From contig CAZVBH010000019.1 in assembly GCA_964625275.1 (NCBI GenBank), forward strand, positions 1-31,417: a DNA stretch of 31,417 nucleotides. Reading direction: 5' to 3'. The notes under the pieces are model-generated. The model was given only the letters and a program-made list of their open reading frames with translations, was not told where the DNA came from and did not search any database. The stretch comes from UBA3775 sp964625275. GTDB taxonomy: Bacteria > Bacillota > Clostridia > Lachnospirales > Lachnospiraceae. The position numbers and the translations under genes are program-made. Below, piece after piece: positions 7,739 to 16,029 of this stretch (position 1 is its first letter; every line of letters starts with the position of its first letter).

Positions 7739-8921
7739 CAATAATAAAATATTTTTTAGCATTTCGCTTTCTGTAGTCATTTGGAGTAAGACCGGTACAC
7801 TTCTTAAACACCCTTCCAAAATGACTCTGAGAAGAAAACCCAAGATACATGCTTATATCTACAAGAGAATATTCCGAGTAAACGAGTAGGTTTTGTGCTA
7901 ATTTAACCTTTTCATTCATTATATACTCACTAATCGTAATCTGCTCCGTTCTCTTAAATAAGGCAGAAAGGTATTCCAAGGATACATGAAGAATGTCAGC
8001 CAGCTCACTAATCACAATTTTAGAGTGAAGTCTTCTAAAAATCAAATTTTTACATTGGTCGATTATTGCATTTTCATCCTTTTTCTCATTTAAGGATTTG
8101 ACAATTTCAGCATATTTGACTTTACCATATCTGACAATATTTTCAATTTCGCCAATATTTTTTGATTTATCAACCTCTAAAATCAAGCTGTCATTTAGTG
8201 AAAAGGCTTCCTCAGAGGGCATGCCACCATCAATTGCAGCTCTGGCAGAAATTGCAAGACCTACAATTGCGAGATTCTTTGCAGACTGAAGCTTATTTTT
8301 TGACAAAACGGCATACTCGCCCATAAAAATCTCATCAATGCTTTGTAAAAGGCGTGCCACATCACCTGTCTTTATGCCAAGCATTTCCCGGCGTTCTCTG
8401 TCATAGGGATTGTGAGGCTGGGAATTTTCATGATACTGAAATTGCACATGGCTCACATTTTTTTCAATCCTCTGAAGATTTTCATGTGTCATATAATTTT
8501 TAGCATTTAATTCATTATAGGTAAGCTGTGTATCATTAAAGAGATTATAAAGGAGTAAAATTTCCTCACAAAAGTCCTCATAATCGCAATAAGCTACACC
8601 TCTGGCCGATTTCCCATTCATCTCAACACTAACCGGTCCGACCAGAAAGATATGCTCAGTGCTTTTTTCATCCTGACAGGTAACAACCGCATAGTAGATT
8701 GGATAATCCTCATCAACTAAAATCGGACAATCAGGATTAGCCTTTTCTAAAAGAAGGCTTTCTCGCTCTTTATCATTGAGGATGACATCATCATCAGGTG
8801 CATCCCCGTAGTAAGCATAAAGTGCGCTTTCTGATTCACCGACATAGTGGCGAATCGGTGCATGCGTGCATCGTAAAATATGCCTGCAGACATAGTCCAG
8901 GCTATCAGTATTTCTTTTCAT
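7734..8921 (-). CDS. AraC-family transcriptional regulator with long N-terminal sensor region
   Basis: A 395-aa protein. The C-terminal 100 residues form the AraC double helix-turn-helix: SKIVISELADILHVSLEYLSALFKR, YIMNEKVKLAQNLL, YSLVDISMYLGFSSQSHFGRVFKK, then the family's end motif CTGLTPNDYRKR. The N-terminal about 290 residues are soluble and of no domain I can name; they contain a stretch like YYAVVTC...HIFLVGPV that suggests a PAS/GAF-like ligand-binding fold. There are no membrane segments, so it is not a YesN/two-component type. GGAGAG precedes the ATG. Placement immediately upstream of GH5-GPH-GH43 makes it the likely local activator. Confidence 0.88.
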   Translation of the reverse strand: MKRNTDSLDYVCRHILRCTHAPIRHYVGESESALYAYYGDAPDDDVILNDKERESLLLEKANPDCPILVDEDYPIYYAVVTCQDEKSTEHIFLVGPVSVEMNGKSARGVAYCDYEDFCEEILLLYNLFNDTQLTYNELNAKNYMTHENLQRIEKNVSHVQFQYHENSQPHNPYDRERREMLGIKTGDVARLLQSIDEIFMGEYAVLSKNKLQSAKNLAIVGLAISARAAIDGGMPSEEAFSLNDSLILEVDKSKNIGEIENIVRYGKVKYAEIVKSLNEKKDENAIIDQCKNLIFRRLHSKIVISELADILHVSLEYLSALFKRTEQITISEYIMNEKVKLAQNLLVYSEYSLVDISMYLGFSSQSHFGRVFKKCTGLTPNDYRKRNAKKYFIID

Positions 8922-9006
8922 AATATTCTCTCCAGTATTTATATTCTTTCTTTATTTCATCTAATCAATTTTTTTATAACAAGCATATTGCAATTTTACT
9001 TCTTAA

Positions 9007-10392
9007 CTAAGAAAAGGTTCTAGAAATAAAGCAGGCGGTTTCGATATGTGGTGTTTCCGGGAACATATCTATACAGCAGACCTTTTGAACCTTATAGCCT
9101 GCGTTTTGTATTGCAACAAGGTCATTTGCCAGACTTGTTGGTTTACAGCTTATGTATACCATATTTTCAACTCCGTAGGCAAGAATTTTTACAAGTGCCT
9201 TTGGATTTATTCCTTCACGCGGTGGATCAAGTACGATAAAATCAGGCTTTTCCTCTACTTCATCTATTTTTTTCAATACATCACCTGCAAAGAATTCGCA
9301 ATTAGTAAGTCCGTTTAGTGAAGCATTAACCTTGGCCGCCTCTACAGCTTCTTCAATTATTTCGATTCCGATTACTTTTTTGGAAACAGGTGCTAAAAGC
9401 TGACCGATTGTGCCGGTTCCTGAGTAAAGGTCAAAGACAGTATTTTTAGGACTTGACTCATCAAAGCTGCCATTACCTATTACATAGTCTCTGGCCTTTG
9501 AATAAAGCACCTCTGCACCAAGAGAATTGGTTTGGAAAAAGGAAAAAGGTGAAATTTTAAACTTAAGTCCAAGTATTTCCTCAGTAAAATAATCACTTCC
9601 ATAAAGACAGCTGGTTCCTTCATCGATAACAGCATCAGCTGCACTGTCATTTACTGTATGAAGTATTCCTTTAATACTTGATGCACAGGAAAGCTTCAAA
9701 AGTGCTTCCTTCCAAGGCTCGAGTTCAGGTCCTGCCTGGGTAGTGGTTATTAAATCGACTAAAATTTCTCCGGTTTTTTCTGCACGACGTACTAACAAAT
9801 GTCTAAAGAAACCAACTCTGGTCATCTTATGATAAAAGCTAAAGCCACTGGCAGCTGCAAATTCAGCAGTTGCCTTAAGAACTGCACGCATGTCAGGATG
9901 AATAAGCCTACAGTCATAGACAGGGATGATATCATAAAAGCTGCCCTTTTTGTGAAGTCCTAAAGCTACCGGTCCGTCCTTGTATTCATTGCCAAAGGTA
10001 AATTCCATTTTGTTACGATACTCAAGCTGCTTAGGAGACGCAAGAGGTGCTTCAAATTCATAGTCACCTTCTATAACTTCATCTAAAAGCTTTTTTACCT
10101 GTCCCGATTTAAGCTTAAGCTGGTCCTCGTAGCTTATGGATTGATAAGCACAGCCTCCACATTTTCCAAAATGAGGACATTCGGGCTTACAGGTTTCAAG
10201 TGGCGAAGCCTCTAAAACCTCAAGAAGTCTTGCTTCAAGCTTGCCCTTTCTGCCCTTATTGATTAATGCTTTTACTGTCTGACCCGGGAGTGTACCTTTT
10301 ACAATCACCCTTTGGTCTTCCGCCAAAACAATACCCTTGTTAGGGAAATCTACATATTCTACTTTACCTGTAATTACAGAGCCTTTTTTCAA
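9007..10392 (-). CDS. rlmD: 23S rRNA (uracil-5-)-methyltransferase, RlmD/RumA (TrmA superfamily)
   Basis: A 461-aa enzyme that makes 5-methyluridine in RNA with SAM. An N-terminal TRAM domain (KKGSVITGKVEYVDF... to about residue 60) is followed by an iron-sulphur cysteine group (C68, C72, C78, C81 in CKPECPHFGKCGGC). Next come the SAM site FDLYSGTGTIGQ, the DPPREGINP motif, and the catalytic cysteine in YISCKPTSLANDL. The start is TTG at 10392: GGAGGT lies 5 nt before it, whereas the upstream in-frame ATG codons fall inside the terminator hairpin of the preceding gene. Firmicutes members (RlmCD type) modify U747/U1939 of 23S rRNA; which site is not evident here. The TTG start implies modest translation. 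Confidence 0.92.
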   Translation of the reverse strand: MKKGSVITGKVEYVDFPNKGIVLAEDQRVIVKGTLPGQTVKALINKGRKGKLEARLLEVLEASPLETCKPECPHFGKCGGCAYQSISYEDQLKLKSGQVKKLLDEVIEGDYEFEAPLASPKQLEYRNKMEFTFGNEYKDGPVALGLHKKGSFYDIIPVYDCRLIHPDMRAVLKATAEFAAASGFSFYHKMTRVGFFRHLLVRRAEKTGEILVDLITTTQAGPELEPWKEALLKLSCASSIKGILHTVNDSAADAVIDEGTSCLYGSDYFTEEILGLKFKISPFSFFQTNSLGAEVLYSKARDYVIGNGSFDESSPKNTVFDLYSGTGTIGQLLAPVSKKVIGIEIIEEAVEAAKVNASLNGLTNCEFFAGDVLKKIDEVEEKPDFIVLDPPREGINPKALVKILAYGVENMVYISCKPTSLANDLVAIQNAGYKVQKVCCIDMFPETPHIETACFISRTFS

Positions 10393-10402
10393 TTTTACCT
10401 CC

Positions 10403-10430
10403 AAAAAAAGACACATGAAAGTCATGTGCC
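10403..10430 (-). terminator. Terminator between DUF1836 gene and rlmD
   Basis: On the minus strand GGCACATGA, 3-nt loop, TCATGTGTC (10430 to 10410), then T7 (10409-10403). It ends one base before the ribosome site of rlmD (10397-10402), so rlmD expression would depend on read-through or on a promoter of its own. Confidence 0.75.
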
Positions 10431-10443
10431 TTTATTTTATTTA

Positions 10444-11079
10444 TCATTTGGTGTCATCGGATTTATCCTCTGAACCATCATTTTCATACTTTGCCAGAAT
10501 CTCATCAATCGTGCTTTCAATCAGATTCTTCTTTAAATAAACATCAAAGCTGAGCATAGCTATAAATGAAAATACCTGAAGGTACTCTCTCTCCTGCTCG
10601 TCCTCAACCTCAGCAAATCTTCTTTTTGACTTCATGAACTTAATCATAACGTCTTTTGCAAGGTCATTGGACTGCTCCTCTTCAAATTTAAAAATATTGG
10701 AATAAATCTCCTCAAGAGTAATTCCTCCATCCTTTTCATTGCCGAAGAACATCTCAGACATCGGGGAAATAATGGTCTTAACATCTCTTATACTAAGGAA
10801 GTTCTTTAAATAATAAATGAAGACCAGTAAGTACATGTGATCCTTGGTATACTTTTTCTTCTCGGGTGGTGGCAAAAGTGAGTTCTTTGTGTAGTTATTT
10901 ATCATCGTCTTCGTTAAAAGCTTATCGCTGTCGAAGCGCTTAGAGGACTCAAGATGCTCATCCATAAAGGTAGTTACCTGATCCATGTAAAGATCTATGT
11001 TTGGAATGTCACTAGGTTTAACATAATCTGTATTTCTTAAAACAGTCTGAAGCTGCTTCATATAATTTTTCCACTGCAT
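10444..11079 (-). CDS. DUF1836 protein with MerR-like HTH, probable regulator
   Basis: A 211-aa soluble protein of the DUF1836 family found in Firmicutes. The segment LLTKTMINNYTKNSLLPPPEKKKYTKDHMYLLVFIYYLKN has the MerR-type winged-helix pattern: helix-turn-helix, P-rich wing, then hydrophobic helices. The rest is helical, ending in an acidic tail (ENDGSEDKSDDTK). ATG at 11079 is preferred because GGGG lies 7 nt upstream; the ATG two codons earlier is too close to it. Family function is not established; DNA binding is likely. It has a consensus promoter and structured leader upstream, with an 11-bp perfect inverted repeat that could be its own operator. Confidence 0.75.
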   Translation of the reverse strand: MQWKNYMKQLQTVLRNTDYVKPSDIPNIDLYMDQVTTFMDEHLESSKRFDSDKLLTKTMINNYTKNSLLPPPEKKKYTKDHMYLLVFIYYLKNFLSIRDVKTIISPMSEMFFGNEKDGGITLEEIYSNIFKFEEEQSNDLAKDVMIKFMKSKRRFAEVEDEQEREYLQVFSFIAMLSFDVYLKKNLIESTIDEILAKYENDGSEDKSDDTK

Positions 11080-11132
11080 ATTCATACCCCTGTATCTTAA
11101 GTTTGCATTCATGTGAATAGTGGTAGTGTGTT

Positions 11133-11192
11133 AAGATGTAGTATAGGTTACTACATCTTGTGATTAGGACTGCAATGATTTTAGTGCAGCCC
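11133..11192 (-). promoter_or_regulatory. Two hairpins in the 5' leader of the DUF1836 gene
   Basis: AAGATGTAGTA (11133-11143), 5-nt loop, TACTACATCTT (11149-11159) is a perfect 11-bp inverted repeat. A second stem pairs GGACTGCA (11167-11174) with TGCAGCC (11185-11191). Both lie downstream of the promoter 11208-11236 and before the start at 11079, inside a leader of about 120 nt. No T-run follows either, so they look like operator or leader-RNA structures rather than terminators. Confidence 0.65.
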
Positions 11193-11207
11193 TTTACCCC
11201 TAGGGAC

Positions 11208-11236
11208 ATTATATGTTTTTAAAAACTATGTGTCAA
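11208..11236 (-). promoter_or_regulatory. Consensus sigma-A promoter for DUF1836-rlmD
   Basis: On the minus strand TTGACA (11236-11231), 17-bp spacer, TATAAT (11213-11208): a perfect match to both hexamers and the ideal spacing. Transcription would begin near 11200. Confidence 0.85.
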
Positions 11237-11250
11237 GTAAAAATCAAATA

Positions 11251-12885
11251 TCATGGTTCAACTGTATAGCTATTAGAAAGTTTAATTACTACACAATCAT
11301 CAATTTCCTGTATAGAGCCTTCTTCTGGAAATAATGGCATATCAGCCACATATTCACTTTCGTACATATTCTCATATTCATAAGATGGTGAAAGCTGTAA
11401 ACTTTCACCATAATTTTCAAGCAAAGCATTATAACACGCTTTGCCCCACAACGGGGTAAAACCGACTTGTCCATACTTAGCATAGCTATTAGCTATCGAC
11501 CACATCCTGCTTTTATAGAAAGTAGGATTTTCTGATAATGTACCTACAAAAACGTAGGTTTTATCCATACTATACTCATCATTCAATTTTAATTCTTCTA
11601 TGACAGAATCAAACAAATTATAAGTAGCTTTTCTTCCATCATACATGGCATCAATATCAATTTCAACCATATAAATATTTCCTATAAGTAAAACTAAGCC
11701 GCTGAATATACTAACAAACTTTAAAATCTTTTCTTCTCTGCCAATATGTTCTAAACTTTTATAACCTCTATCAAAAATAACAAACAAACATGGAAATACT
11801 AATGCCATTCCAATATACATTCTTAAAGCCGTTGAAGCATCTATTGCTAAATAAAGAGTGGAATTAGTAAATATTGGAATTAAAGCATAAACCACTAACA
11901 AAACCATTAGAGTATCAGCCTTGTTCGTCTTACGCATAAAAACAATAAGAATACTTCCAAGTACTATGACTGTAACCATACAATAAATTCCATAAACACC
12001 ATTATCTTGATAGATATTATGAAGATCATTATTCGAAAAGAAAAAATTGTAAAAAATCTTATAGCATTTAACTGTAGATTCAGGTATTGCAAAAAATATT
12101 CTTCCAACTGAAACATTATTTGCACCCTGATAAGCTCCAGCAGAAAGACCTTTAACCTTTAAATAAATATCCCAAATAATTTTGTAAATCACAAATCCTG
12201 CCATTAATGAAACCATTGCCGATATTAATCTGGATATAATTTCTTTATAAGACTTATTTTCGAGAACCATTACTAATGTGTAAATTAAAACCAATAAACA
12301 GGTACAACCAAGACTAGCCTGATAACAGCCTAAAAAAACAGCCGTCATAAAAGCTGCTAAAATATAATTAATCAGTATTACTCTTTTACTGTTATTTTCT
12401 ATTCCCTTAGTAATAAGCCAGGCCACGAACAAACTTACAAGATAGCTTACACCAAAGGTTGGTGACATAAAGCGGTAAGACAGCCAATTAGTCAATACGG
12501 TATTAGATAAAATCATAAAACTCATCAAATAGACAATTTTGCTTTTTAATGCACCTAAAATATCAACTATAAAAAAATTGCCTATTGAGATTAAACTTAA
12601 TGTAATAATGGTAGTGACCGGCTCAGTTGAAATGCCTTTTCTAATATCATCCAAATAAGGCCAAACCCAGCGTCCACTGGATATTTCAACATCTCCTGCT
12701 CTATAATAGCATCCCCATAATCCATCAGCTGTATTAGTAAGCTCATTTGCCATAAAAAACAGATAAAGTAAAATTCCAAAAATCATCTGTCCAAAGAACA
12801 AATTTCTCCAGGATTTGAAATTTGATTTAAAACCAGTAATTTTGTCTGCGACAAAAGATTTATATTGAACAATTGATTGTTTCAT
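11251..12885 (-). CDS. GtrII-like membrane glucosyltransferase
   Basis: A 544-aa polytopic protein with about 10-11 membrane helices and a soluble C-terminal domain (about 430-544). The N-terminal loop NTADGLWGCYYRAGDVEISSGRW matches the glucosyltransferase GtrII family pattern (acidic residue near D54 and SGRW) that transfers glucose from a lipid carrier to a surface polysaccharide on the outer face of the membrane. ATG at 12885 has GGTGGGG 4-5 nt upstream. It is the last gene of the glycan region, after a Wzy-like gene, and a GtrB-like GT2 gene nearby (16030) would supply the lipid-linked sugar. Acceptor polymer unknown. Confidence 0.75.
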   Translation of the reverse strand: MKQSIVQYKSFVADKITGFKSNFKSWRNLFFGQMIFGILLYLFFMANELTNTADGLWGCYYRAGDVEISSGRWVWPYLDDIRKGISTEPVTTIITLSLISIGNFFIVDILGALKSKIVYLMSFMILSNTVLTNWLSYRFMSPTFGVSYLVSLFVAWLITKGIENNSKRVILINYILAAFMTAVFLGCYQASLGCTCLLVLIYTLVMVLENKSYKEIISRLISAMVSLMAGFVIYKIIWDIYLKVKGLSAGAYQGANNVSVGRIFFAIPESTVKCYKIFYNFFFSNNDLHNIYQDNGVYGIYCMVTVIVLGSILIVFMRKTNKADTLMVLLVVYALIPIFTNSTLYLAIDASTALRMYIGMALVFPCLFVIFDRGYKSLEHIGREEKILKFVSIFSGLVLLIGNIYMVEIDIDAMYDGRKATYNLFDSVIEELKLNDEYSMDKTYVFVGTLSENPTFYKSRMWSIANSYAKYGQVGFTPLWGKACYNALLENYGESLQLSPSYEYENMYESEYVADMPLFPEEGSIQEIDDCVVIKLSNSYTVEP

Positions 12886-12951
12886 ACCCCACCTTCTTTA
12901 GTTGACTAGTATTTTTTAACATTATAACATTAATTATGTACCCACTTTATT

Positions 12952-14142
12952 CTAATTAACGGATTTAAAAGAATTTTTAACAGTTATTGTAGTTCCAGTT
13001 GCTGCTGTAAGTGCAAGTATAATTGAGTTATAGCTTGGATCAACAAGATGAAATTCCATAGTACTCTGAAGTGCTATAACAAGCAACAATAAAAGCATAT
13101 ACTTGTCATTTCTAAATTTGTCACCTAAATAAAGATAAGCAAAAATCACTACAAATAATGCAATAATTCCAAAAACAATTAAAAGCTGATGATAACTGCT
13201 GTCTAAAAAGAAATAATCAGTTACGAAATTATATTCAGTCGGTTGACCGAACAACTTAATATCATACCTTACCATTCCTTTCATTCCTAAAGTGAATCTA
13301 GCCCAAAATGTACCTGGAACAAAACTTGATACAAAGCTTAATTTTTCAACAAAGATGCTTCCTGCTATCATTACAACTGCCAATACAAATACAGAATACT
13401 GACAAATCTTTTGATATGCTGTTTTAATCCAAACTGGCAATTTAACTTTTAAATATCCTGAATCCTTTAATTTAAATAAAATAAAGATAAAAGCAAATAA
13501 AAATAGACAGGCACAATTATTTCTTGCTTTCGTAGCGAACCACAAAATAATAGAAAGAGCAATGCCAAAAAATCCACTCCACCACTTCAGCCTAGTTCTA
13601 AAAGCATAAATAAAGCTAATGAACCAAAACAAATAATAAGCTGAACAATCTGTAGGATACTTCATGCCAAGTGAATACCGGTAGCCTCTTTCATCCTGCA
13701 AATATCTTGTATTAGATATCACACCAGTCAGAGAACATACTAAAGCCGAAATTAGAATACCACCAATTACAATACAATATACTTTCAAAATTTTTTCAAA
13801 CGAAACATGATTAGCGCCTATAAGAAGAAGAATCGTGCTGTAAAGGAAGTCATCACAAGAAGCATGAGCAACAGTCAATCCAAAAGCAAATGCTAAAATA
13901 TAAAAAGGCCATTTTTTCCATTCACGATATTCAGTAAAAACAATCTTAAAGAAAATTAAAATTGCAGGCAACAAATCAAATATCGGTTGCATATGTATGG
14001 TAAAGTTTTCCGAAAACTGCGAAACTTCCATTGCATAAAAAAATATTACTATGACAAATGCAATAAGAAATAACCCCTCCGAACATTTCTTAAATGCCTT
14101 AATTATAGACATGTTGTCAAGTAAATCAAATAATTTATCCAA
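12952..14142 (-). CDS. Polytopic membrane protein, Wzy/O-antigen-ligase-like
   Basis: A 396-aa protein with about 10 hydrophobic helices and a large loop between about 285 and 330 (SFVPGTFWARFTLGMKGMVRYDIKLFGQP). The pattern of helices plus motifs such as RYSLGMKYPTDCSAYYLFW and TKARNNCACLFLF resembles polysaccharide polymerases and O-antigen ligases of Gram-positive capsule clusters, which are poorly conserved. The start is TTG at 14142 with AGGAGA 9 nt upstream; the first ATG is 10 codons inside. It lies 66 bp before the GtrII gene on the same strand. I infer a role in polymerising a surface glycan; family assignment is by topology, not by a catalytic motif. Confidence 0.6.
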   Translation of the reverse strand: MDKLFDLLDNMSIIKAFKKCSEGLFLIAFVIVIFFYAMEVSQFSENFTIHMQPIFDLLPAILIFFKIVFTEYREWKKWPFYILAFAFGLTVAHASCDDFLYSTILLLIGANHVSFEKILKVYCIVIGGILISALVCSLTGVISNTRYLQDERGYRYSLGMKYPTDCSAYYLFWFISFIYAFRTRLKWWSGFFGIALSIILWFATKARNNCACLFLFAFIFILFKLKDSGYLKVKLPVWIKTAYQKICQYSVFVLAVVMIAGSIFVEKLSFVSSFVPGTFWARFTLGMKGMVRYDIKLFGQPTEYNFVTDYFFLDSSYHQLLIVFGIIALFVVIFAYLYLGDKFRNDKYMLLLLLVIALQSTMEFHLVDPSYNSIILALTAATGTTITVKNSFKSVN

Positions 14143-14175
14143 AGTTACTATCTCCTATACTGGTTTACAATTACA

Positions 14176-14196
14176 TTCTAACATATATTGTAAGAA
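14176..14196. promoter_or_regulatory. Inverted repeat upstream of the Wzy-like gene
   Basis: TTCTAACA-TATAT-TGTAAGAA: 8-bp arms with one mismatched pair, overlapping where a promoter for the gene at 14142 would lie. Possible operator. Confidence 0.35.
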
Positions 14197-14230
14197 TAAA
14201 GATTCTCAACATCCATCACACTGAACTGAA

Positions 14231-14252
14231 ATTTTTAGAGTGACAGGTACAT
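14231..14252 (+). repeat. Dispersed repeat copy 1 (TTTTTAGAGTGACAGGTACA)
   Basis: Matches the consensus exactly; ends 13 bp from the stop of the ATPase gene 14266-15729. Confidence 0.85.
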
Positions 14253-14265
14253 TTTATAAATGTGT

Positions 14266-15729
14266 TTATTGATTTTTGTAATTAACTATATCATTAAGTG
14301 TATACAACAGAACATTGCTGTGTTCATCCTTAGCGATATCTTCAACTTTTTTATCAAAACCGCTCTTTGAGAACAGTGCATAATAAAATTGATTATTAAT
14401 TTTTAAAGGTGTAAGTTTCGCAACAGTACCAATATAATCAGAGTAACTAAATGGCGAATTTTTGAATTTACATTCACCTACAAGATATTTTCTATCAGCA
14501 CTGTTAAGCGCAAGCAAATCTATCTCCGTATCGGCCATTCTCAGCCCATCGGAGGTATTGGTATCATGTATGGTTGTTTTTCCAAACCATCTTCCCATTT
14601 TTTGATAGCGAAAAGGCAATTTGTTTTGCCGGTTCATTACACGAACCATCTCTTTACAGATATCTTCAAAACAATATGATGCATATTCATGTAAGTGTGG
14701 TGCTATGGCATATTCGTACACACCATCAATATCACCGTCTTCTAATTGCGAGATATTGGTGTATCCATATGCATACCAGAAACGAAAGAAATTGTCAGTC
14801 AGTCGGTAAATACCTCTGTTGGCATTTGCCTGTTCCTTAGCTCCCGTATCAACGGAAAATTCTCTCTCGACTATGCCAAGCTCAATGAGATTCTTTAGAT
14901 ATACACTTGTCTTAGCGGTATCTTCAATAAGCGCTTTTTGACTTATATCATTAAGTCTTGTATTACCCAGCGCAACTGCTTCAATAATCGAATTGTATAT
15001 CGGTGTTTCTCTGAGCTCTTGATGAAGCAGAAACTCAACTTCACTATATAAGACACAACCTTTTATTAAAATATTGCGTTTTATATTGTCAGCAACCGAA
15101 AGTCCTGGATTCCATTGATTCAGATAGTGTGGCACACCACCTAATACGGAATAGGCGATTACTTTATCCGTTGCCGAATAATCTGGGAAGAACTTAACAG
15201 CATCATAAAATCCCATTTCCTTCATTTTGTATATTCCTGTTGCCCGACCATATAGCGGATTTTTCTCAGCAAGCAGATCTTTTTCAATAAAACTCATGGC
15301 ACTACCGCACAGAATCAACATAACATTGCTGTTCTTCATTGTCTCATCCCATAGATTCTGCAATATAGAAGGTATGCTCTTGTTAGCACGACACATATAC
15401 GGAAACTCATCAATGACAATAAGCTTCTTATTATCACCATAGGGCAATTCTAGTATCGCACTGAAAGCTTTCTCCCAATCTGTGAATTCTGTAACATATT
15501 GCCTTGCAGGAATATTTTCTTTTAATAATAGATTCGAGAATTTTGACAATTGAACTTTGTCGGTTGTCTGTATTGCAGAATAAAACACGTGGGGTTTATC
15601 CTTGCAAAATTCCCTTAGTGTTTCTGTCTTGCCAACACGACGTCTGCCGTAAAGAACTATCAGCTGTCCGTTGTCCTGATTATATTTATCATTAAGGAAT
15701 TTTAATTCTGTTTCTCTGCCTATAAACAT
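14266..15729 (-). CDS. AAA ATPase with C-terminal DUF234 (PD-(D/E)XK-like) domain
   Basis: A 487-aa protein. The N-terminal MFIGRETELKFLN and the P-loop GRRRVGKTETL (about 28-38) plus the Walker B KKLIVIDEFPYM (near 115) mark the archaeal-type/AAA_14 ATPase family. A winged-helix middle is followed by the DUF234 tail with E-x-D-x-LAL...YLVGECKFKNSPFS near 425-445, which resembles a PD-(D/E)XK nuclease core. ATG at 15729 has GGAGG 7 nt upstream; a longer frame starts within an intergenic repeat. Family members are abundant in archaea and anaerobic clostridia with no settled function; some are linked to mobile DNA. Its presence among glycan genes suggests insertion. Promoter and operator array lie upstream. 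Confidence 0.85.
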   Translation of the reverse strand: MFIGRETELKFLNDKYNQDNGQLIVLYGRRRVGKTETLREFCKDKPHVFYSAIQTTDKVQLSKFSNLLLKENIPARQYVTEFTDWEKAFSAILELPYGDNKKLIVIDEFPYMCRANKSIPSILQNLWDETMKNSNVMLILCGSAMSFIEKDLLAEKNPLYGRATGIYKMKEMGFYDAVKFFPDYSATDKVIAYSVLGGVPHYLNQWNPGLSVADNIKRNILIKGCVLYSEVEFLLHQELRETPIYNSIIEAVALGNTRLNDISQKALIEDTAKTSVYLKNLIELGIVEREFSVDTGAKEQANANRGIYRLTDNFFRFWYAYGYTNISQLEDGDIDGVYEYAIAPHLHEYASYCFEDICKEMVRVMNRQNKLPFRYQKMGRWFGKTTIHDTNTSDGLRMADTEIDLLALNSADRKYLVGECKFKNSPFSYSDYIGTVAKLTPLKINNQFYYALFSKSGFDKKVEDIAKDEHSNVLLYTLNDIVNYKNQ

Positions 15730-15767
15730 ATGAATTCCTCCGTTAATGGTCTGTTTATGCACTTTTA

Positions 15768-15804
15768 ATCTTGAGCCACGAAGTGGCATTAAGGTTATGA
15801 GCAA
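15768..15804 (-). repeat. 37-bp intergenic repeat, copy A
   Basis: Minus-strand sequence TTGCTCATAACCTTAA, one variable base, GCCACTTCGTGGCT, AAGAT. It recurs at 18866-18901 on the plus strand. It contains a CCAC-TTC-GTGG mini-hairpin, also present at 1-10 as a fragment. Here it sits in the leader of the ATPase gene. Confidence 0.8.
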
Positions 15805-15820
15805 TTTTTAATATAATACC

Positions 15821-15877
15821 AAATCATAATTTGCTAAATCATAATTTGTTAAATCATGATTTACTAAATCATGATTT
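15821..15877. promoter_or_regulatory. Operator array: four palindromic AAATCATRATTT sites at 15-bp period
   Basis: AAATCATAATTT at 15821 and 15836, AAATCATGATTT (perfect palindrome) at 15851 and 15866; each is 12 bp with 3-bp spacers. The array begins 6 bp past the -10 box of the ATPase promoter, so it covers the transcription start and early leader. Bound protein would block transcription. Confidence 0.85.
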
Positions 15878-15883
15878 GATACT

Positions 15884-15912
15884 ATTATAGTGCTTTTAAC
15901 ATTGGTAATCAA
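15884..15912 (-). promoter_or_regulatory. Sigma-A promoter of the ATPase gene
   Basis: On the minus strand TTGATT (15912-15907), 17-bp spacer, TATAAT (15889-15884). The palindromic array follows at once. Confidence 0.8.
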
Positions 15913-15981
15913 GTAAATTTTTTAAAATTTTCAAAAAAATCTAGCAAAGTCAGCCTCTAACCTGTCCAATTCAAGAGCACC

Positions 15982-16026
15982 TTTTAGAGTGCAAGGCAGA
16001 TTCCAAACATTGGTGCCCGGTACATT
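15982..16026 (+). repeat. Dispersed repeat copy 2, split form
   Basis: TTTTAGAGTGCAAGGC and CGGTACATTTTT flank about 20 bp of extra sequence; the element reaches to 4 bp from the stop of the GT2 gene. Confidence 0.55.
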
Positions 16027-16029
16027 TTT

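Noticed and set aside
9046..10540. ATG start for rlmD at 10425
   Set aside because: The ATG codons there lie within the upstream gene's terminator hairpin; the TTG at 10392 has the ribosome site.
15821..15877. CRISPR-like array of four short repeats
   Set aside because: Units are 12 bp with 3-bp spacers and themselves palindromic; no spacers and no cas genes. They sit on a promoter, so an operator array fits better.
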